The notes under the pieces are model-generated. The model did not search any database, was not told the origin of the DNA, and worked only from the letters and a program-made list of their open reading frames with translations. A DNA stretch of 29,150 nt from positions 1-29,150 of IMG/VR virus record IMGVR_UViG_3300007508_000029. The stretch is one strand, 5' to 3'. The position numbers were made by a program, and so were the translations under genes. This DNA comes from a virus. Position 1 is the first letter of the stretch. Each line of letters starts with the position of its first letter. This document shows, one piece after another, positions 1-9,619 of this stretch.

Positions 1-1
1 T

Positions 2-556
2 ACTACTACACCACAAACGACTTCTTTGTTAGATCCTACAGATTTTAGTAATCTTAAAGAAGGAGCAAGTATTACGGATGTATATCCTGAAACAGGTAGA
101 GGAGAATGGTGGAAAACAAGAGCAGATGCAGCAGCTAAAGATCTTAAGCAAGGGCCATATACACCTCCTTTAGGTGAGCGTATAAGAAACAGATTTGCAA
201 AATACGGAACAGATCTTAAAGAAAGTTTCGATACTCCTGGTAAAATTACTGGTGAAGTTTTACAAGGTACAGCAACAGGAGCAGCAATGTCTGCAATTAT
301 GGGTGAAGAGGAAGTATACGGTAGAGGACAAGTCATGCCACAAGCTGACATGGTAGGCCCTAAAGCTGCTTATATACAAGATATAACACCTTCGTTTAGA
401 GAGGCAACAAATACAAACATTATGCCAACATTTACACAATTGCAAAAAGCTCCTCTATATGGTAAAGGAACACCTCAATGGTTACAAATGTTTGAAGATC
501 AAAATTTATTAATGCCTAGTATGTTAGGAATACAACTTCCTTATAGAAGCGTATAA
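2..556 (+). CDS. Partial phage protein, C-terminal part (probable virion-associated)
   Basis: The reading frame is open from the left edge to the TAA at 554-556, so this is the last ~184 residues of a longer protein. An internal TTG at 26 is not a convincing start because the frame continues upstream without a stop. The visible part is soluble and contains an Ala/Gly-rich stretch (roughly residues 85-105) in a Pro-rich, Gln-rich tail. I recognise no catalytic motif. It is followed after 12 bases by the next gene and lies at the head of a co-directional block of large virion-type proteins, so a structural or ejection role is inferred from context only. Confidence 0.55.
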   Translation, partial: TTTPQTTSLLDPTDFSNLKEGASITDVYPETGRGEWWKTRADAAAKDLKQGPYTPPLGERIRNRFAKYGTDLKESFDTPGKITGEVLQGTATGAAMSAIMGEEEVYGRGQVMPQADMVGPKAAYIQDITPSFREATNTNIMPTFTQLQKAPLYGKGTPQWLQMFEDQNLLMPSMLGIQLPYRSV

Positions 557-568
557 TTAGGAGATAGA

Positions 569-1180
569 ATGGCAATATCAGAAAAAGGAATTGAATTTTT
601 AGAAAATTCTATAGATCGTGGAAGACCTGTTCCTGGACAATCTTTAACAAACAGTAAAGAACAACCGTATAATTGGGAAAGGCCGCCAGATTTTACTGAG
701 CCTAGAGAAGCAATGTACGCTATTTTTAACGGTTTAATAGAACCAGAAACATTAATAGATGTATACACTTCTATTAGTAGAGGTGTTGGAGTTATAGATA
801 TTGCAAGTATAATGTTATATACAGGTTTTATAGAAGGTAAGTGGAATCCAGATCTTATGCTTATACTAATGGAACCTACTATGTATATGATAATGGCATT
901 ATCTGAAAAAGCAGAAATAGAATATGTATTAGAGACAGGTGATGATTTCTTAGAAAACTATACTATAGAATCAGATAAAACAGAACAAATGAAATCTGAT
1001 CTTGTTTCGTTAGATAGTTTAGCAGATATTAAAAATAAAACAGTTTCTAAAATAGATAAACAAGCTATACCAAAAGAAATACAAGAAAAGATAGAGGGTA
1101 TAGAAATTACTCCTAGTTTATTAAATAAAATAGGAATTGAAAAACAGAACGATAGTTTACTTAGTAAAGGAGAACAATAA
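569..1180 (+). CDS. Conserved-type marine phage protein of unknown function
   Basis: This 203-residue protein starts at ATG with AGGAG at 559-563, five bases upstream. The first ~50 residues carry a 'RPVPGQSLTN' segment followed by a Trp/Pro-rich patch. The middle (about residues 80-125) is hydrophobic and helical, with several Met-rich segments. The C-terminal third is charged and Lys/Glu-rich. From memory, similar 'RPIPGQSL' proteins recur beside internal virion protein genes of marine phages, but I cannot confirm this here. Its stop overlaps the next ATG by one base (TAATG), indicating translational coupling. The likely role is a virion or assembly protein; no enzymatic motif is visible. 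Confidence 0.6.
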   Translation: MAISEKGIEFLENSIDRGRPVPGQSLTNSKEQPYNWERPPDFTEPREAMYAIFNGLIEPETLIDVYTSISRGVGVIDIASIMLYTGFIEGKWNPDLMLILMEPTMYMIMALSEKAEIEYVLETGDDFLENYTIESDKTEQMKSDLVSLDSLADIKNKTVSKIDKQAIPKEIQEKIEGIEITPSLLNKIGIEKQNDSLLSKGEQ

Positions 1181-2892
1181 TGGCTAATCCTTTAGATTTA
1201 TTACAAGATAAAAATAATACTTGGCAAGATATAGCTACTGCATGGTTTAATAAAGGCAGACAAAACAAAAGAAAAGCATTGCTTGCATCAGCTTTTTTAG
1301 GATGGATGGGCGCTAGAGAGAACAGAATGATTAGAGATACTAATTTAAAACTTGGAGCATTAGAAAGAGAAAGAATAGCACAAAAATCAAAAATAACTGA
1401 ACAACACAGACGAGCTAATTTAATTTTTGATGATTTGGATCAGTGGGATCAAGATTCTAATTACTTTAAATTACAAGCATCTAAAAAATTTGATGAAGAT
1501 CCTAATAATGTAAACTATTGGGAGAATGTAGGTTCAGGTTTAGGTAGAAAATCTAAACTTGCTAATAGGCTTAGAGAAGAAAAAATAGATCTAAGAGCAA
1601 AAGGTTTAGAAAACCAAATGTGGGCAAAACTAGGATATACTGCAAATAAAGATGGTATATTTGTTATAGATCCTGCGACAAGAAGACCGTATCAAAAAGA
1701 CGATCCTCTAACTAAAGATTATATAGAAGAATATACACCAGAACAACTTTCAAAAGTCCGATACAGACAAACTGAAGATGAAAACTTACTTCCTTTTAAT
1801 CAATACTACGATAAAAGAATTGAAGGTTTATTACGACCAGAAAATATTAGTTGGGCAGGTAAGCTTGTCAATAGACTTGGTTTTGGTAAAAAAGCTGCGT
1901 TAGCTTTTGAAGAAGATTTAGAAACTTTAAAAACTTTAAAGGATGAACAACTAGTAGCAAATAGTAATATTTCTTCTCCTTTTATTAGAATTACAAATAT
2001 TGAAGGAAGACCAGTAACAACTATTGACGGACATAGTTCTTTTAAACCTTTAAAAGTATCCGATATAGGAAGTCTAAAAATAGGTAAAGCAGAAGCAATA
2101 CAGAGAATTATGTATGCTCCTGAATTAAGCGGTGCAGTAGAACTAAAACAAAACGCTATACAAGAAGTTACAAAGATGTTTAAAGGACCTATACAAGAAA
2201 TATCTATAGATGAACTATCTTTAAAAATTGCAGATACTTTTTCAGGATATAATGCAGAAATGGAAAAGAACGCAAACCTATTAGAGGCTTTTGAACAAAG
2301 CTATGTTAAAGTAGAGGCTACTTCTTTTGTAGAGGCAGGAATAACTGGTGAAGAAAAGAAGGGTTTAGATTGGAATAGTGTTAAAAACGCTAAATTTCAA
2401 CTTGTAAACGGAAAAAATAAACTAATTAATCCAGTGACTAATGCAGCATATACTGACGAAATAGAAGAAGTTAGAAATCGTTATATAGAAGACATAAGCT
2501 TTAAATCTAAAGAACTTATTGGAATGGATACTTCCGTTGAAAAACTGTTGTATCAAGTTCGAGATCTTAATGAATATATTAGTGATCCTGATGTAGATAA
2601 AGATAACGATGTGTATAAAGCAGCTATGGCACAATTAATAGAATATACGTTAGATGATTTTACAAAGAGCGAACTATCTTTAGCTGATAGCGTTCTTATT
2701 AATCCTATTTATAGAGCAGAAAAAGAAGGAGAGCTTTTAAATAAAGGAGTTATTGTGATGGATAAAGAAATGGATGATGGTTCTATACAAGCATATGAAG
2801 CTGTTGATTATGCAGATTTTTCTAACGTATATAGAATGAATGCTTTAAAAAGAGGAAAGCGTACATACTTATGGATTCAAGAAAATTATTAG
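1180..2892 (+). CDS. Probable internal virion (ejection) protein, 570 aa
   Basis: This begins at an ATG overlapping the previous stop, with AAAGGAG just upstream. The N-terminus has a short Lys/Arg-rich patch followed by a hydrophobic segment (about residues 33-45), then a long, highly charged, predominantly helical protein without Cys-rich or catalytic motifs. Position (between a small phage protein and a 2023-residue giant), size and helical composition match the layout of podovirus core/ejection proteins such as T7 gp15. The call rests on position and composition, not on a recognised domain. A tail-associated or scaffold role is the alternative. Confidence 0.5.
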   Translation: MANPLDLLQDKNNTWQDIATAWFNKGRQNKRKALLASAFLGWMGARENRMIRDTNLKLGALERERIAQKSKITEQHRRANLIFDDLDQWDQDSNYFKLQASKKFDEDPNNVNYWENVGSGLGRKSKLANRLREEKIDLRAKGLENQMWAKLGYTANKDGIFVIDPATRRPYQKDDPLTKDYIEEYTPEQLSKVRYRQTEDENLLPFNQYYDKRIEGLLRPENISWAGKLVNRLGFGKKAALAFEEDLETLKTLKDEQLVANSNISSPFIRITNIEGRPVTTIDGHSSFKPLKVSDIGSLKIGKAEAIQRIMYAPELSGAVELKQNAIQEVTKMFKGPIQEISIDELSLKIADTFSGYNAEMEKNANLLEAFEQSYVKVEATSFVEAGITGEEKKGLDWNSVKNAKFQLVNGKNKLINPVTNAAYTDEIEEVRNRYIEDISFKSKELIGMDTSVEKLLYQVRDLNEYISDPDVDKDNDVYKAAMAQLIEYTLDDFTKSELSLADSVLINPIYRAEKEGELLNKGVIVMDKEMDDGSIQAYEAVDYADFSNVYRMNALKRGKRTYLWIQENY

Positions 2893-2909
2893 TATAAGAA
2901 GTCTTTATA

Positions 2910-5900
2910 ATGGCTAACGATAATAATAATAATCCTACAAATAAGAGAGAGCAGTTTATTAGAACTGTTCCTGGAATGTTCCAAGAACCTGCTAGAACTT
3001 TTATTGATTTTTATCGAACTTTTTCAAGAGGTCAAGAAGAAGTTGCAGGTATGACTCCTATGACATATGCTGGATTTTTACCTGAAAGTTTAAGAGAGAA
3101 AACTTTAGAAATAGCTGAAATTTCACAAGACGAAGAGTTTCAAAAACAAAGAGAAGAAGAGCGCGTTAAAGAGCAACAAGAACGAGAATATATGTTGCAA
3201 GAAGTTGCAAATAAATATTTAGGATCAGAAAATATTGAAATGCAAAAAAGAGGGAAACTTATGGTTCCTTCTATTAAACAACCAGAAGGTGTAGGAAAAA
3301 CACTTACAAGAGGAGCAGGTTCTTTTGCTCTGAGCTATATAACTTTAGGAAAATTATTCGGTACAGGATCTCAACTTCCTAAAGCACAAAAAACTGCTGC
3401 AATAATCACAAGAGGCGAAGCAGCAACTCAATTTGCCTTTAATCCCCAAATAGAAAATTTTGCCAATATGGTTGGTGATTGGATCGGTACTGAAGAGTCC
3501 GAACTAAGAACTAAAGAACGCTCTTGGAGAGAGTCTGGAAAAGACTTAACTGATACAGCTACTACATTATTATCTGATAAAGGAATATTATCTGATGAAC
3601 AAAGAGAAGCTTTAAAAGACCAAATGATACAAGATATAGAAGATTTTGTATTAGATCCTCTTAAATATGAAGAAGATGATTCCATGCTTGAAGCAAGAAT
3701 GAAACTTCTTGGAGAAGGATTAATCATTACTGGTGCGTTTGAAGGTGTTTTATTTGCTGGAAAAACTATTAAAACAAAAGTAGGAGAAATCTCTCCTCCA
3801 GAAGCTTTTGTTACAACTTTAAAAGATATTAGAAACTCGTCTGCTGAAGTTAAACAAAAATTTATACAGACCATTAAAAATGCTAGAGCTAAAACAAAAG
3901 GCGGTAAATTTAAAGAAGATCTAAAAAGAAGAAGAAAAAAACTAATAGAAGAAGGAGAAGTTTCTACTAGGGGGGATCTGGAAGCTTTAGATGAAAGAAG
4001 CTATAACTTCTTTTATAATATTAATGCTCGTTATTCTGAAAATTCTTTTATGAGAATGCTTAATAGACTTAGAAGTGGTTTTACTGCTTCTAGACAAGGC
4101 TTACCAGAACAAATGCATAAAGTTTTTTTAGAGTCTCAAGGTACAAAAGATATGGCTTTTGCAGAAATAGGACATATAGCAAGAAATATAGATAAACAAT
4201 TAGGTGGTATTTTTGATAGAATGCTTACTAAACTTCCTAAAAAATTTAGATCTGAAACAGAAAGAGAAAAACTATTAAAAATTATAGATTATGCTTTATA
4301 TACTGATTTTAAAGCACCTACAATTATTACTAGTAAAGGTATAAGTATAGGGAGATTACAAATACAAGGATTTAATGAAGCTTTAAAAGCTCTTCCTAAA
4401 CAACTTAGACAGCCTGTTAAAAGACTTAGAGAATATCAAGATGCTTTATCTCAGAGAATGATTGATAGTGGGATGTTAGAGCCAGAAGATATAGCTAAAT
4501 ACAAACAACAAATGGGATACTATGCTAGAGAATCCTACGAATTATTTGAAGGCGATTATTTTAGACAAGAGCTTAGATTAGAAAGAGCAGCAAAACAAGA
4601 TGTAAGAAAGCTTATATTAGAACTAGATCCTAAAACAATTAAAGATCTTGATAAAAGAAAGGCACATCTTAGATTGCTTAGAGATCTAAATAGTACAGAC
4701 AAAGAAGTTGTAGAAGCTGCAGGTAGAGCATTAGATACAAGAGTAAACGAAGCGTTATTAGGTTTTATGGAAAGTTCTGGAAACGTAGATGATTTCTTTA
4801 GACAATTAGGTACATATACAAGAAAAAATAAGCTTAATATAAAACGTAAAGAAATACCTAAAAATGTCAAAGAATTTATGGGTGTTGTAAAAGATCCATT
4901 AGATAGATTTACGCTATCTGTAACGAAAATGGTTAGAGAAATAGAAGATAGGAAATTTTTTAATGCTGTTCACGAAATGGGAAGAGGTATTTATATCTTC
5001 AAAAATCCAGAAGATGTAGGAAGAGGATTTACAAAAGGAACAAAAGGTATACAAATACCTGATGGTTTTGGTAATCTTTCAGGAATGTGGACTAATAAAG
5101 AAATAGGTTTATTTCTTCAAAATATAAGTGCTTATGATACTCTTGTTGGTGGAGGAGGACAACTTAAAGATGTTGCAGGTTTTTTAAGTGGTTTAAAAGG
5201 AATGGCACATGGACTTCAAACTGTTTACTCGCATACTACACAAGTATTGAACGTAACTAGTAGTTATGCAGCAACTATAGCACAAGGAATTAATCCTTTA
5301 TCAAAAGAGTTTGGAGAAGCTGTTATGATACTTGCTCATAAAATAGGTAAAACTATAAATCCAAAATACCAAAAAAAAGTGGAAGAAGTATCATATTATA
5401 ACCTATTAGGTAAAAATGTAGATGCTGGTAATATTGCTGGATCAGTAGATGAGTTTACAAAAACACAAAGAAAATGGTATAATCCTTTAGGTTGGGCGCT
5501 TAAAGGAATGGAAAAAGCAGGTATAATTAAAGCTAGTGAAAAACTTACTGAACTTTATAGGACTGGAGATGAAATTTTTAAAGTTGCTATGTGGCTTAAA
5601 GAATATAGATTACTAGATAAAATTAATGAAGCATTACCAAACGATCCAAAATTTGACAAATTTAGAATTTCTGATACAAAAAGAGCATCTTCAGAAATTG
5701 TTCAACAAACACTTCAAAATTATGACTTTATATCAAGACGAATACAGGCTTTTAAAAGTATTCCTGTAGTAGGACAATTTTTTTCTTTTGCATATGAGTC
5801 TCTTAGAACTATGATGGGAAGCTATAGACAAAGTTTTAGAGAAATATCAACAGGCCGAGCAATGATTCAAGAAGGCGCAAGTGAGGCTGGAGCTTTAATG

Positions 5901-8900
5901 CGAAACAGAGGTATAAAAAGATTTTCAAGTATGGCAGCTTATACCTATGCAGCAGAAAGAGGTATTAATTACTGGACAAGCGGAGACGATGCAGAAGAAA
6001 ATACAGAAAGATTTAAACGGTCTTCTGCTCCAGAATACCTTCAAAACACATCTATGGTTGTTTCAGAATCAGAAAATGGGAATGTTTCTGTTGTACCAAT
6101 AGGTAATTGGAACTACTATAATTTTCCAACCAGTATTTTTGTTCCTATGTTAAATAGAATAACTTCAGAAGATCCTTTAGAATTTAACGAAGTTGAAACA
6201 ATGAGAGGTTGGATAACTGATGGTTTATCCACAGCAACAGATCAGCTTTTTTCTGCTTCGTTGTTAATGGAAGTTTGGAAACCTTTTTTACCTGACGTAG
6301 GAATGCAAGGAATGGAAAAAGGAATAGATGGAAAACTTAGAAAAATATCTAATCCTTTCGATCCTTTAGATACTTGGGAAGAGACTGGAGATTGGTTTAA
6401 TAATATATATACTAATGGACACATTCTAGCTGCAAGAATGTTAAAATTATACGAACCAGGATCAGTAAAAAGAGTTGAGCGTTACAGAGAAAGAATAGAT
6501 ATGGGAGAGACTCCTTATGGAGAAGTTATTGATCCTACCATTGAAACTGCTAAATTAATGAGTGGTTTTGGTGGAGCAGAATATAATAGCGACTATTTTA
6601 AAACTCAATATAAAGGAAAAGCTAACGATTTTATAAAGTTAAAAAGAGACTTAGAAGGTGAATTACGTAGAGCATTAGGGAAAGATTTTACACCTAAAGA
6701 TTTTGAAGAACTATATATAGAATTAAATAGACGATATTATGGCCCTTACAGAAGATTTATGCAAGCAACAGTTGATTTAAATCACTATGGCGGTCTTGAC
6801 GAAAATGGAGATAAAAGATTTAAAAATATTAATGTTAATTCTAATAAACTTCTTATAGGTAGAAAAGTTACTTCAACAAGTAAAGTAAGAGAATATGAAG
6901 AGTTAGAAACAAGGCAAGAACAAGGATTAAGCTGGTCTTTAGTAGAGGCAAGTCCTTTTACAGTTGAAAACAGTTCAAAACCTGTTGTAACTTTTATGCC
7001 ATTAGCGATAGATGAAGCTGATTTATTAGCAATGGTGCAATCAGAAAATCCAAACTATACACAAGAAGAAATAAATAAGCTAGTATATAGAATAAATAAG
7101 GAAATAAGACCAGCTATGGCACAAATTCCTGTGTATGTAGATGTTACTGATAAAGATTGGAAAAATAATTTAAATGAAAAAGATGCAAAAAGAATAAGAG
7201 AATATACAGGAAGAGAATTTAAAAACCTAGCATCAAAGTCTACTGAAAGCAGACAACAAAAATTCCAAGGTGGTGCAATCTCTGAAGATTATCCAGTACC
7301 TAATGTGAACTTAGTACCTTCTGAAAGAGTTGACAAGAATACAGGTATGCCGTATGAAGCTGAGATGGAAAGGTTAGGTTTTAAAGATGGTTTACTCGTA
7401 TCTATTGGTGTAGCACCTGTATCAAAGAAACAAATTAGTAAATTAAAAAAGTCTTTAAAGAAGCGTAAAGCTAAAGCAAACGGTGGTAGAATTAGATTAC
7501 AAGGAGGCTCTTATTCAGGAGATGAGCAGTCTTACTCTCTTCCTGTAGGAACTGGTGCGTCTGAAGATCAACGAGATCCTACTGAGTGGCAGGACTATAG
7601 CGCTAGAGATCCGCAAATGGATCCTTATAGGTATGGATCGCAAGGCGCAGATGATTATGCTAATTGGATGGATGCTCAAATAGCTAGAGATGAAGCTTAT
7701 GATTATAGTGAACAAAGACCAGATGAGGGTGAAAATGGCGGAATAGAACCTGTTATTGAAGCGTCTACTTCTTACCAAACAAACTATGATTATTTCTTAC
7801 CTGCTTGGGGTTCTGTAGTAGCAAACGCACCTAATATATTTAATAGGTGGTTAAATAAAGGAAGAACAGGTCTAATAATGAGTAATACATCACAAATAGC
7901 TCAGAATGCTAATGGACAATACTATATAGTTCCTTTATATAATACAGAAACAGGTGACAAGTATGAATCAGACGAGGATATGTGGAATCAAGTAGGTTCG
8001 TCTATAGAAGACGGAACATTAGCGGGTTATGACAGCGAAGAAGAAGCACAAATTGATAGAAAAAAACTATATGATACTTTAATACGTGAACACGGCCTTG
8101 ATAGCAGAGAAGATAAAGATGATACTAATCAAGATGATAAAGAAAGACCAAAAAGAAAAGGCGGCAAGACTGGAGGAACTGTTCGAGACTACGATAAAGA
8201 ATACGCTAACTACCATTCCTCTGAAAAGCAAAAGAAAGATAGAGCGCATAGAAACAACGCTAACAGACAATTAAAAAGAGACGGTAGGATTGCAGCAGGT
8301 GATGGTAACGATGTAGATCATAAAGACGGTAATCCTAGAAACAACTCGCCAAGTAATTTACTTGTTAAGAAAAAAGAAAGTAATAGGTCTTTTAGTAGAA
8401 GATTAGCTGCAAGAAATGGTGGCCTTCTTGCTCGACAGCAGTATGGTCTTGGAGATAGAGTTAAAAAGCTTATAAAAGAAAGAGGTATAAGAGAGTTATT
8501 TGATAAAAAGGCTGTTTTTGATCAATCAAAGGATGAATGGGAAACAATTACACAAGAATTACTAGCTCCTGTAAATCAAGGTGGCGGTGGAATGACGAAA
8601 GATCAGTTACCTTCAGTAAGTATGGGAACAAACGCTTTAAATCACCTCAATCATTCCCTAAAAGTTTACAAAGCATTTCCTAATGCACCAGGATTAGTGA
8701 CTACTGGTTTAGGAGCTAAAGAGATGTATTCAGCTATAAGCTATGCAAAACCTTTTGAAGGAAAACCTTTTGTTGGTGTAAGAGATTCAGGATCAGATTC
8801 TTGGAACAATAACATAGCGGCTGGTCTTGCAAAAATAGAAGAAGATAAAAATGCACAAGCAAGAAGAAGAATGGATACGGTTAAAAATTCTATAATCAGA

Positions 8901-8981
8901 CAATATCAAGGACAACCATTAAGAAAAGATAAAGATATTATATTTTTTGATTACGCAGCAGATAAATATTATCATAAATAA
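2910..8981 (+). CDS. Giant internal virion-type protein with C-terminal HNH-like motif, 2023 aa
   Basis: This is the largest gene of the window; it starts at ATG 2910 with only a weak AGAAG upstream. The N-terminal part is charged with interspersed hydrophobic Gly/Ala-rich segments (about residues 130-150 and 265-290). The middle is long and helical. Around residue 1525 it changes to a Gly-, Tyr- and Asp-rich linker. At about residues 1760-1830 lies a basic region with 'DVDHKDGNPRNNSPSNL', which fits an HNH-type signature (Asp-His, then Asn residues). The last ~200 residues carry His/Asn clusters ('NALNHLNH', then 'SWNNN'). Size and position suggest the T7 gp16-type ejection protein slot, which in phages can carry extra enzymatic domains. 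Whether the HNH-like part is a nuclease or a structural zinc/DNA-binding fold cannot be decided here. Confidence 0.55.
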   Translation: MANDNNNNPTNKREQFIRTVPGMFQEPARTFIDFYRTFSRGQEEVAGMTPMTYAGFLPESLREKTLEIAEISQDEEFQKQREEERVKEQQEREYMLQEVANKYLGSENIEMQKRGKLMVPSIKQPEGVGKTLTRGAGSFALSYITLGKLFGTGSQLPKAQKTAAIITRGEAATQFAFNPQIENFANMVGDWIGTEESELRTKERSWRESGKDLTDTATTLLSDKGILSDEQREALKDQMIQDIEDFVLDPLKYEEDDSMLEARMKLLGEGLIITGAFEGVLFAGKTIKTKVGEISPPEAFVTTLKDIRNSSAEVKQKFIQTIKNARAKTKGGKFKEDLKRRRKKLIEEGEVSTRGDLEALDERSYNFFYNINARYSENSFMRMLNRLRSGFTASRQGLPEQMHKVFLESQGTKDMAFAEIGHIARNIDKQLGGIFDRMLTKLPKKFRSETEREKLLKIIDYALYTDFKAPTIITSKGISIGRLQIQGFNEALKALPKQLRQPVKRLREYQDALSQRMIDSGMLEPEDIAKYKQQMGYYARESYELFEGDYFRQELRLERAAKQDVRKLILELDPKTIKDLDKRKAHLRLLRDLNSTDKEVVEAAGRALDTRVNEALLGFMESSGNVDDFFRQLGTYTRKNKLNIKRKEIPKNVKEFMGVVKDPLDRFTLSVTKMVREIEDRKFFNAVHEMGRGIYIFKNPEDVGRGFTKGTKGIQIPDGFGNLSGMWTNKEIGLFLQNISAYDTLVGGGGQLKDVAGFLSGLKGMAHGLQTVYSHTTQVLNVTSSYAATIAQGINPLSKEFGEAVMILAHKIGKTINPKYQKKVEEVSYYNLLGKNVDAGNIAGSVDEFTKTQRKWYNPLGWALKGMEKAGIIKASEKLTELYRTGDEIFKVAMWLKEYRLLDKINEALPNDPKFDKFRISDTKRASSEIVQQTLQNYDFISRRIQAFKSIPVVGQFFSFAYESLRTMMGSYRQSFREISTGRAMIQEGASEAGALMRNRGIKRFSSMAAYTYAAERGINYWTSGDDAEENTERFKRSSAPEYLQNTSMVVSESENGNVSVVPIGNWNYYNFPTSIFVPMLNRITSEDPLEFNEVETMRGWITDGLSTATDQLFSASLLMEVWKPFLPDVGMQGMEKGIDGKLRKISNPFDPLDTWEETGDWFNNIYTNGHILAARMLKLYEPGSVKRVERYRERIDMGETPYGEVIDPTIETAKLMSGFGGAEYNSDYFKTQYKGKANDFIKLKRDLEGELRRALGKDFTPKDFEELYIELNRRYYGPYRRFMQATVDLNHYGGLDENGDKRFKNINVNSNKLLIGRKVTSTSKVREYEELETRQEQGLSWSLVEASPFTVENSSKPVVTFMPLAIDEADLLAMVQSENPNYTQEEINKLVYRINKEIRPAMAQIPVYVDVTDKDWKNNLNEKDAKRIREYTGREFKNLASKSTESRQQKFQGGAISEDYPVPNVNLVPSERVDKNTGMPYEAEMERLGFKDGLLVSIGVAPVSKKQISKLKKSLKKRKAKANGGRIRLQGGSYSGDEQSYSLPVGTGASEDQRDPTEWQDYSARDPQMDPYRYGSQGADDYANWMDAQIARDEAYDYSEQRPDEGENGGIEPVIEASTSYQTNYDYFLPAWGSVVANAPNIFNRWLNKGRTGLIMSNTSQIAQNANGQYYIVPLYNTETGDKYESDEDMWNQVGSSIEDGTLAGYDSEEEAQIDRKKLYDTLIREHGLDSREDKDDTNQDDKERPKRKGGKTGGTVRDYDKEYANYHSSEKQKKDRAHRNNANRQLKRDGRIAAGDGNDVDHKDGNPRNNSPSNLLVKKKESNRSFSRRLAARNGGLLARQQYGLGDRVKKLIKERGIRELFDKKAVFDQSKDEWETITQELLAPVNQGGGGMTKDQLPSVSMGTNALNHLNHSLKVYKAFPNAPGLVTTGLGAKEMYSAISYAKPFEGKPFVGVRDSGSDSWNNNIAAGLAKIEEDKNAQARRRMDTVKNSIIRQYQGQPLRKDKDIIFFDYAADKYYHK

Positions 8982-8988
8982 ATAAAAC

Positions 8989-9016
8989 TTGACAAAATTA
9001 AAAACAGCACTATAAT
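8989..9016 (+). promoter_or_regulatory. Near-perfect sigma70 promoter
   Basis: TTGACA at 8989-8994 and TATAAT at 9011-9016 are both exact consensus, separated by 16 bases. It lies eight bases after the giant virion gene and would start transcription near 9023, giving a ~150-nt leader to the holin-like gene at 9177. It implies recognition by the host housekeeping RNA polymerase. The ATG of the small ORF at 9017 directly abuts the -10 box, so that ORF could not be read in full from this promoter. Confidence 0.8.
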
Positions 9017-9193
9017 ATGTTATTATATACAGAAGAACAACTTGAAAAGGCTTACGAGGTTTATAGAACCCATCAAATTCGCCAAGACTTAGGCTTCATG
9101 AGCTTAGAACACTTTAGATTAATGTACGAAAATTTAGCGGAAGAAGTCTTAACAAGTGATATAGAAGAGAGTTATAGTGGGTTTTCCATTTGA
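9017..9193 (+). CDS. Small conserved-looking protein, 58 aa
   Basis: This short frame runs from ATG 9017 to TGA 9191-9193. The product is acidic and helical, with a Tyr/Glu-rich beginning ('YTEEQLEKAYEVYRTHQ') and a 'MSLEHFRLMYE' segment, and looks like a genuine small domain rather than random translation. From memory, similar short proteins occur in marine phages. It overlaps the next gene by 17 bases. No Shine-Dalgarno sequence precedes ATG 9017, and the start sits against a consensus -10 box, so it would need read-through transcripts from upstream. An internal ATG at 9098 would give a 31-residue form. Function unknown. Confidence 0.55.
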   Translation: MLLYTEEQLEKAYEVYRTHQIRQDLGFMSLEHFRLMYENLAEEVLTSDIEESYSGFSI

Positions 9194-9617
9194 AATAATT
9201 ACGATGCTTGGATCGACCTTGCTAAGTAGTGTACTTAGTATATGGTCGCAATCAAGAAAAGCAAAAGAAGAACAACAAAAGCTTCTTATTACTAGAGGCG
9301 AGTTCGAGATGAAAGCCAAGAAACAATCTCTCGATCATGGCCTAAAGGATAAAGGCTTTGCGTGGACACGAAGAATAATCGCTTTGATTTCTGTATTTGC
9401 AATAGTAGTATTGCCTAAAATAGTAGCAGTCTTTTATCCAGATGTAGATGTAACAGTAGGTTACACTAACTGGAGACCTGGTTTTTGGTTCTTAGTAGAA
9501 GCCAGAGAAAGATTTGAATGGATTACATTTCAAGGCTTAGTAATAACACAATTAGATACTAATTTAGTGTCTGCTATTATCGGAATGTATTTCGGTGGTA
9601 GTTTAGTTAAAAAATAA
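9177..9617 (+). CDS. Membrane protein with three predicted TM segments, holin candidate
   Basis: This 146-residue protein starts at GTG 9177, seven bases after AGAAGAGA. It has an N-terminal hydrophobic segment (about residues 8-23), a Lys/Arg/Glu-rich cytoplasmic stretch, a strong membrane helix (about 67-88) and a C-terminal Gly-rich hydrophobic segment ending in 'GGSLVKK'. This layout resembles the three-TM holins of phages and gene transfer agents, whose role is timed permeabilisation of the inner membrane. It sits directly behind a strong promoter and before another small membrane protein, as lysis genes often do. No endolysin is nearby, which keeps the call tentative. Confidence 0.45.
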   Translation: MGFPFEIITMLGSTLLSSVLSIWSQSRKAKEEQQKLLITRGEFEMKAKKQSLDHGLKDKGFAWTRRIIALISVFAIVVLPKIVAVFYPDVDVTVGYTNWRPGFWFLVEARERFEWITFQGLVITQLDTNLVSAIIGMYFGGSLVKK

Positions 9618-9619
9618 TT

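Noticed and set aside
26-556. TTG at 26 as a true gene start
   Set aside because: The frame is open to the window edge and TTG has no ribosome site; the gene is better treated as truncated by the window.
3428-3874. A 148-codon antisense frame inside the giant virion gene
   Set aside because: It lies wholly inside a large gene on the other strand, without promoter, ribosome site or recognisable product.
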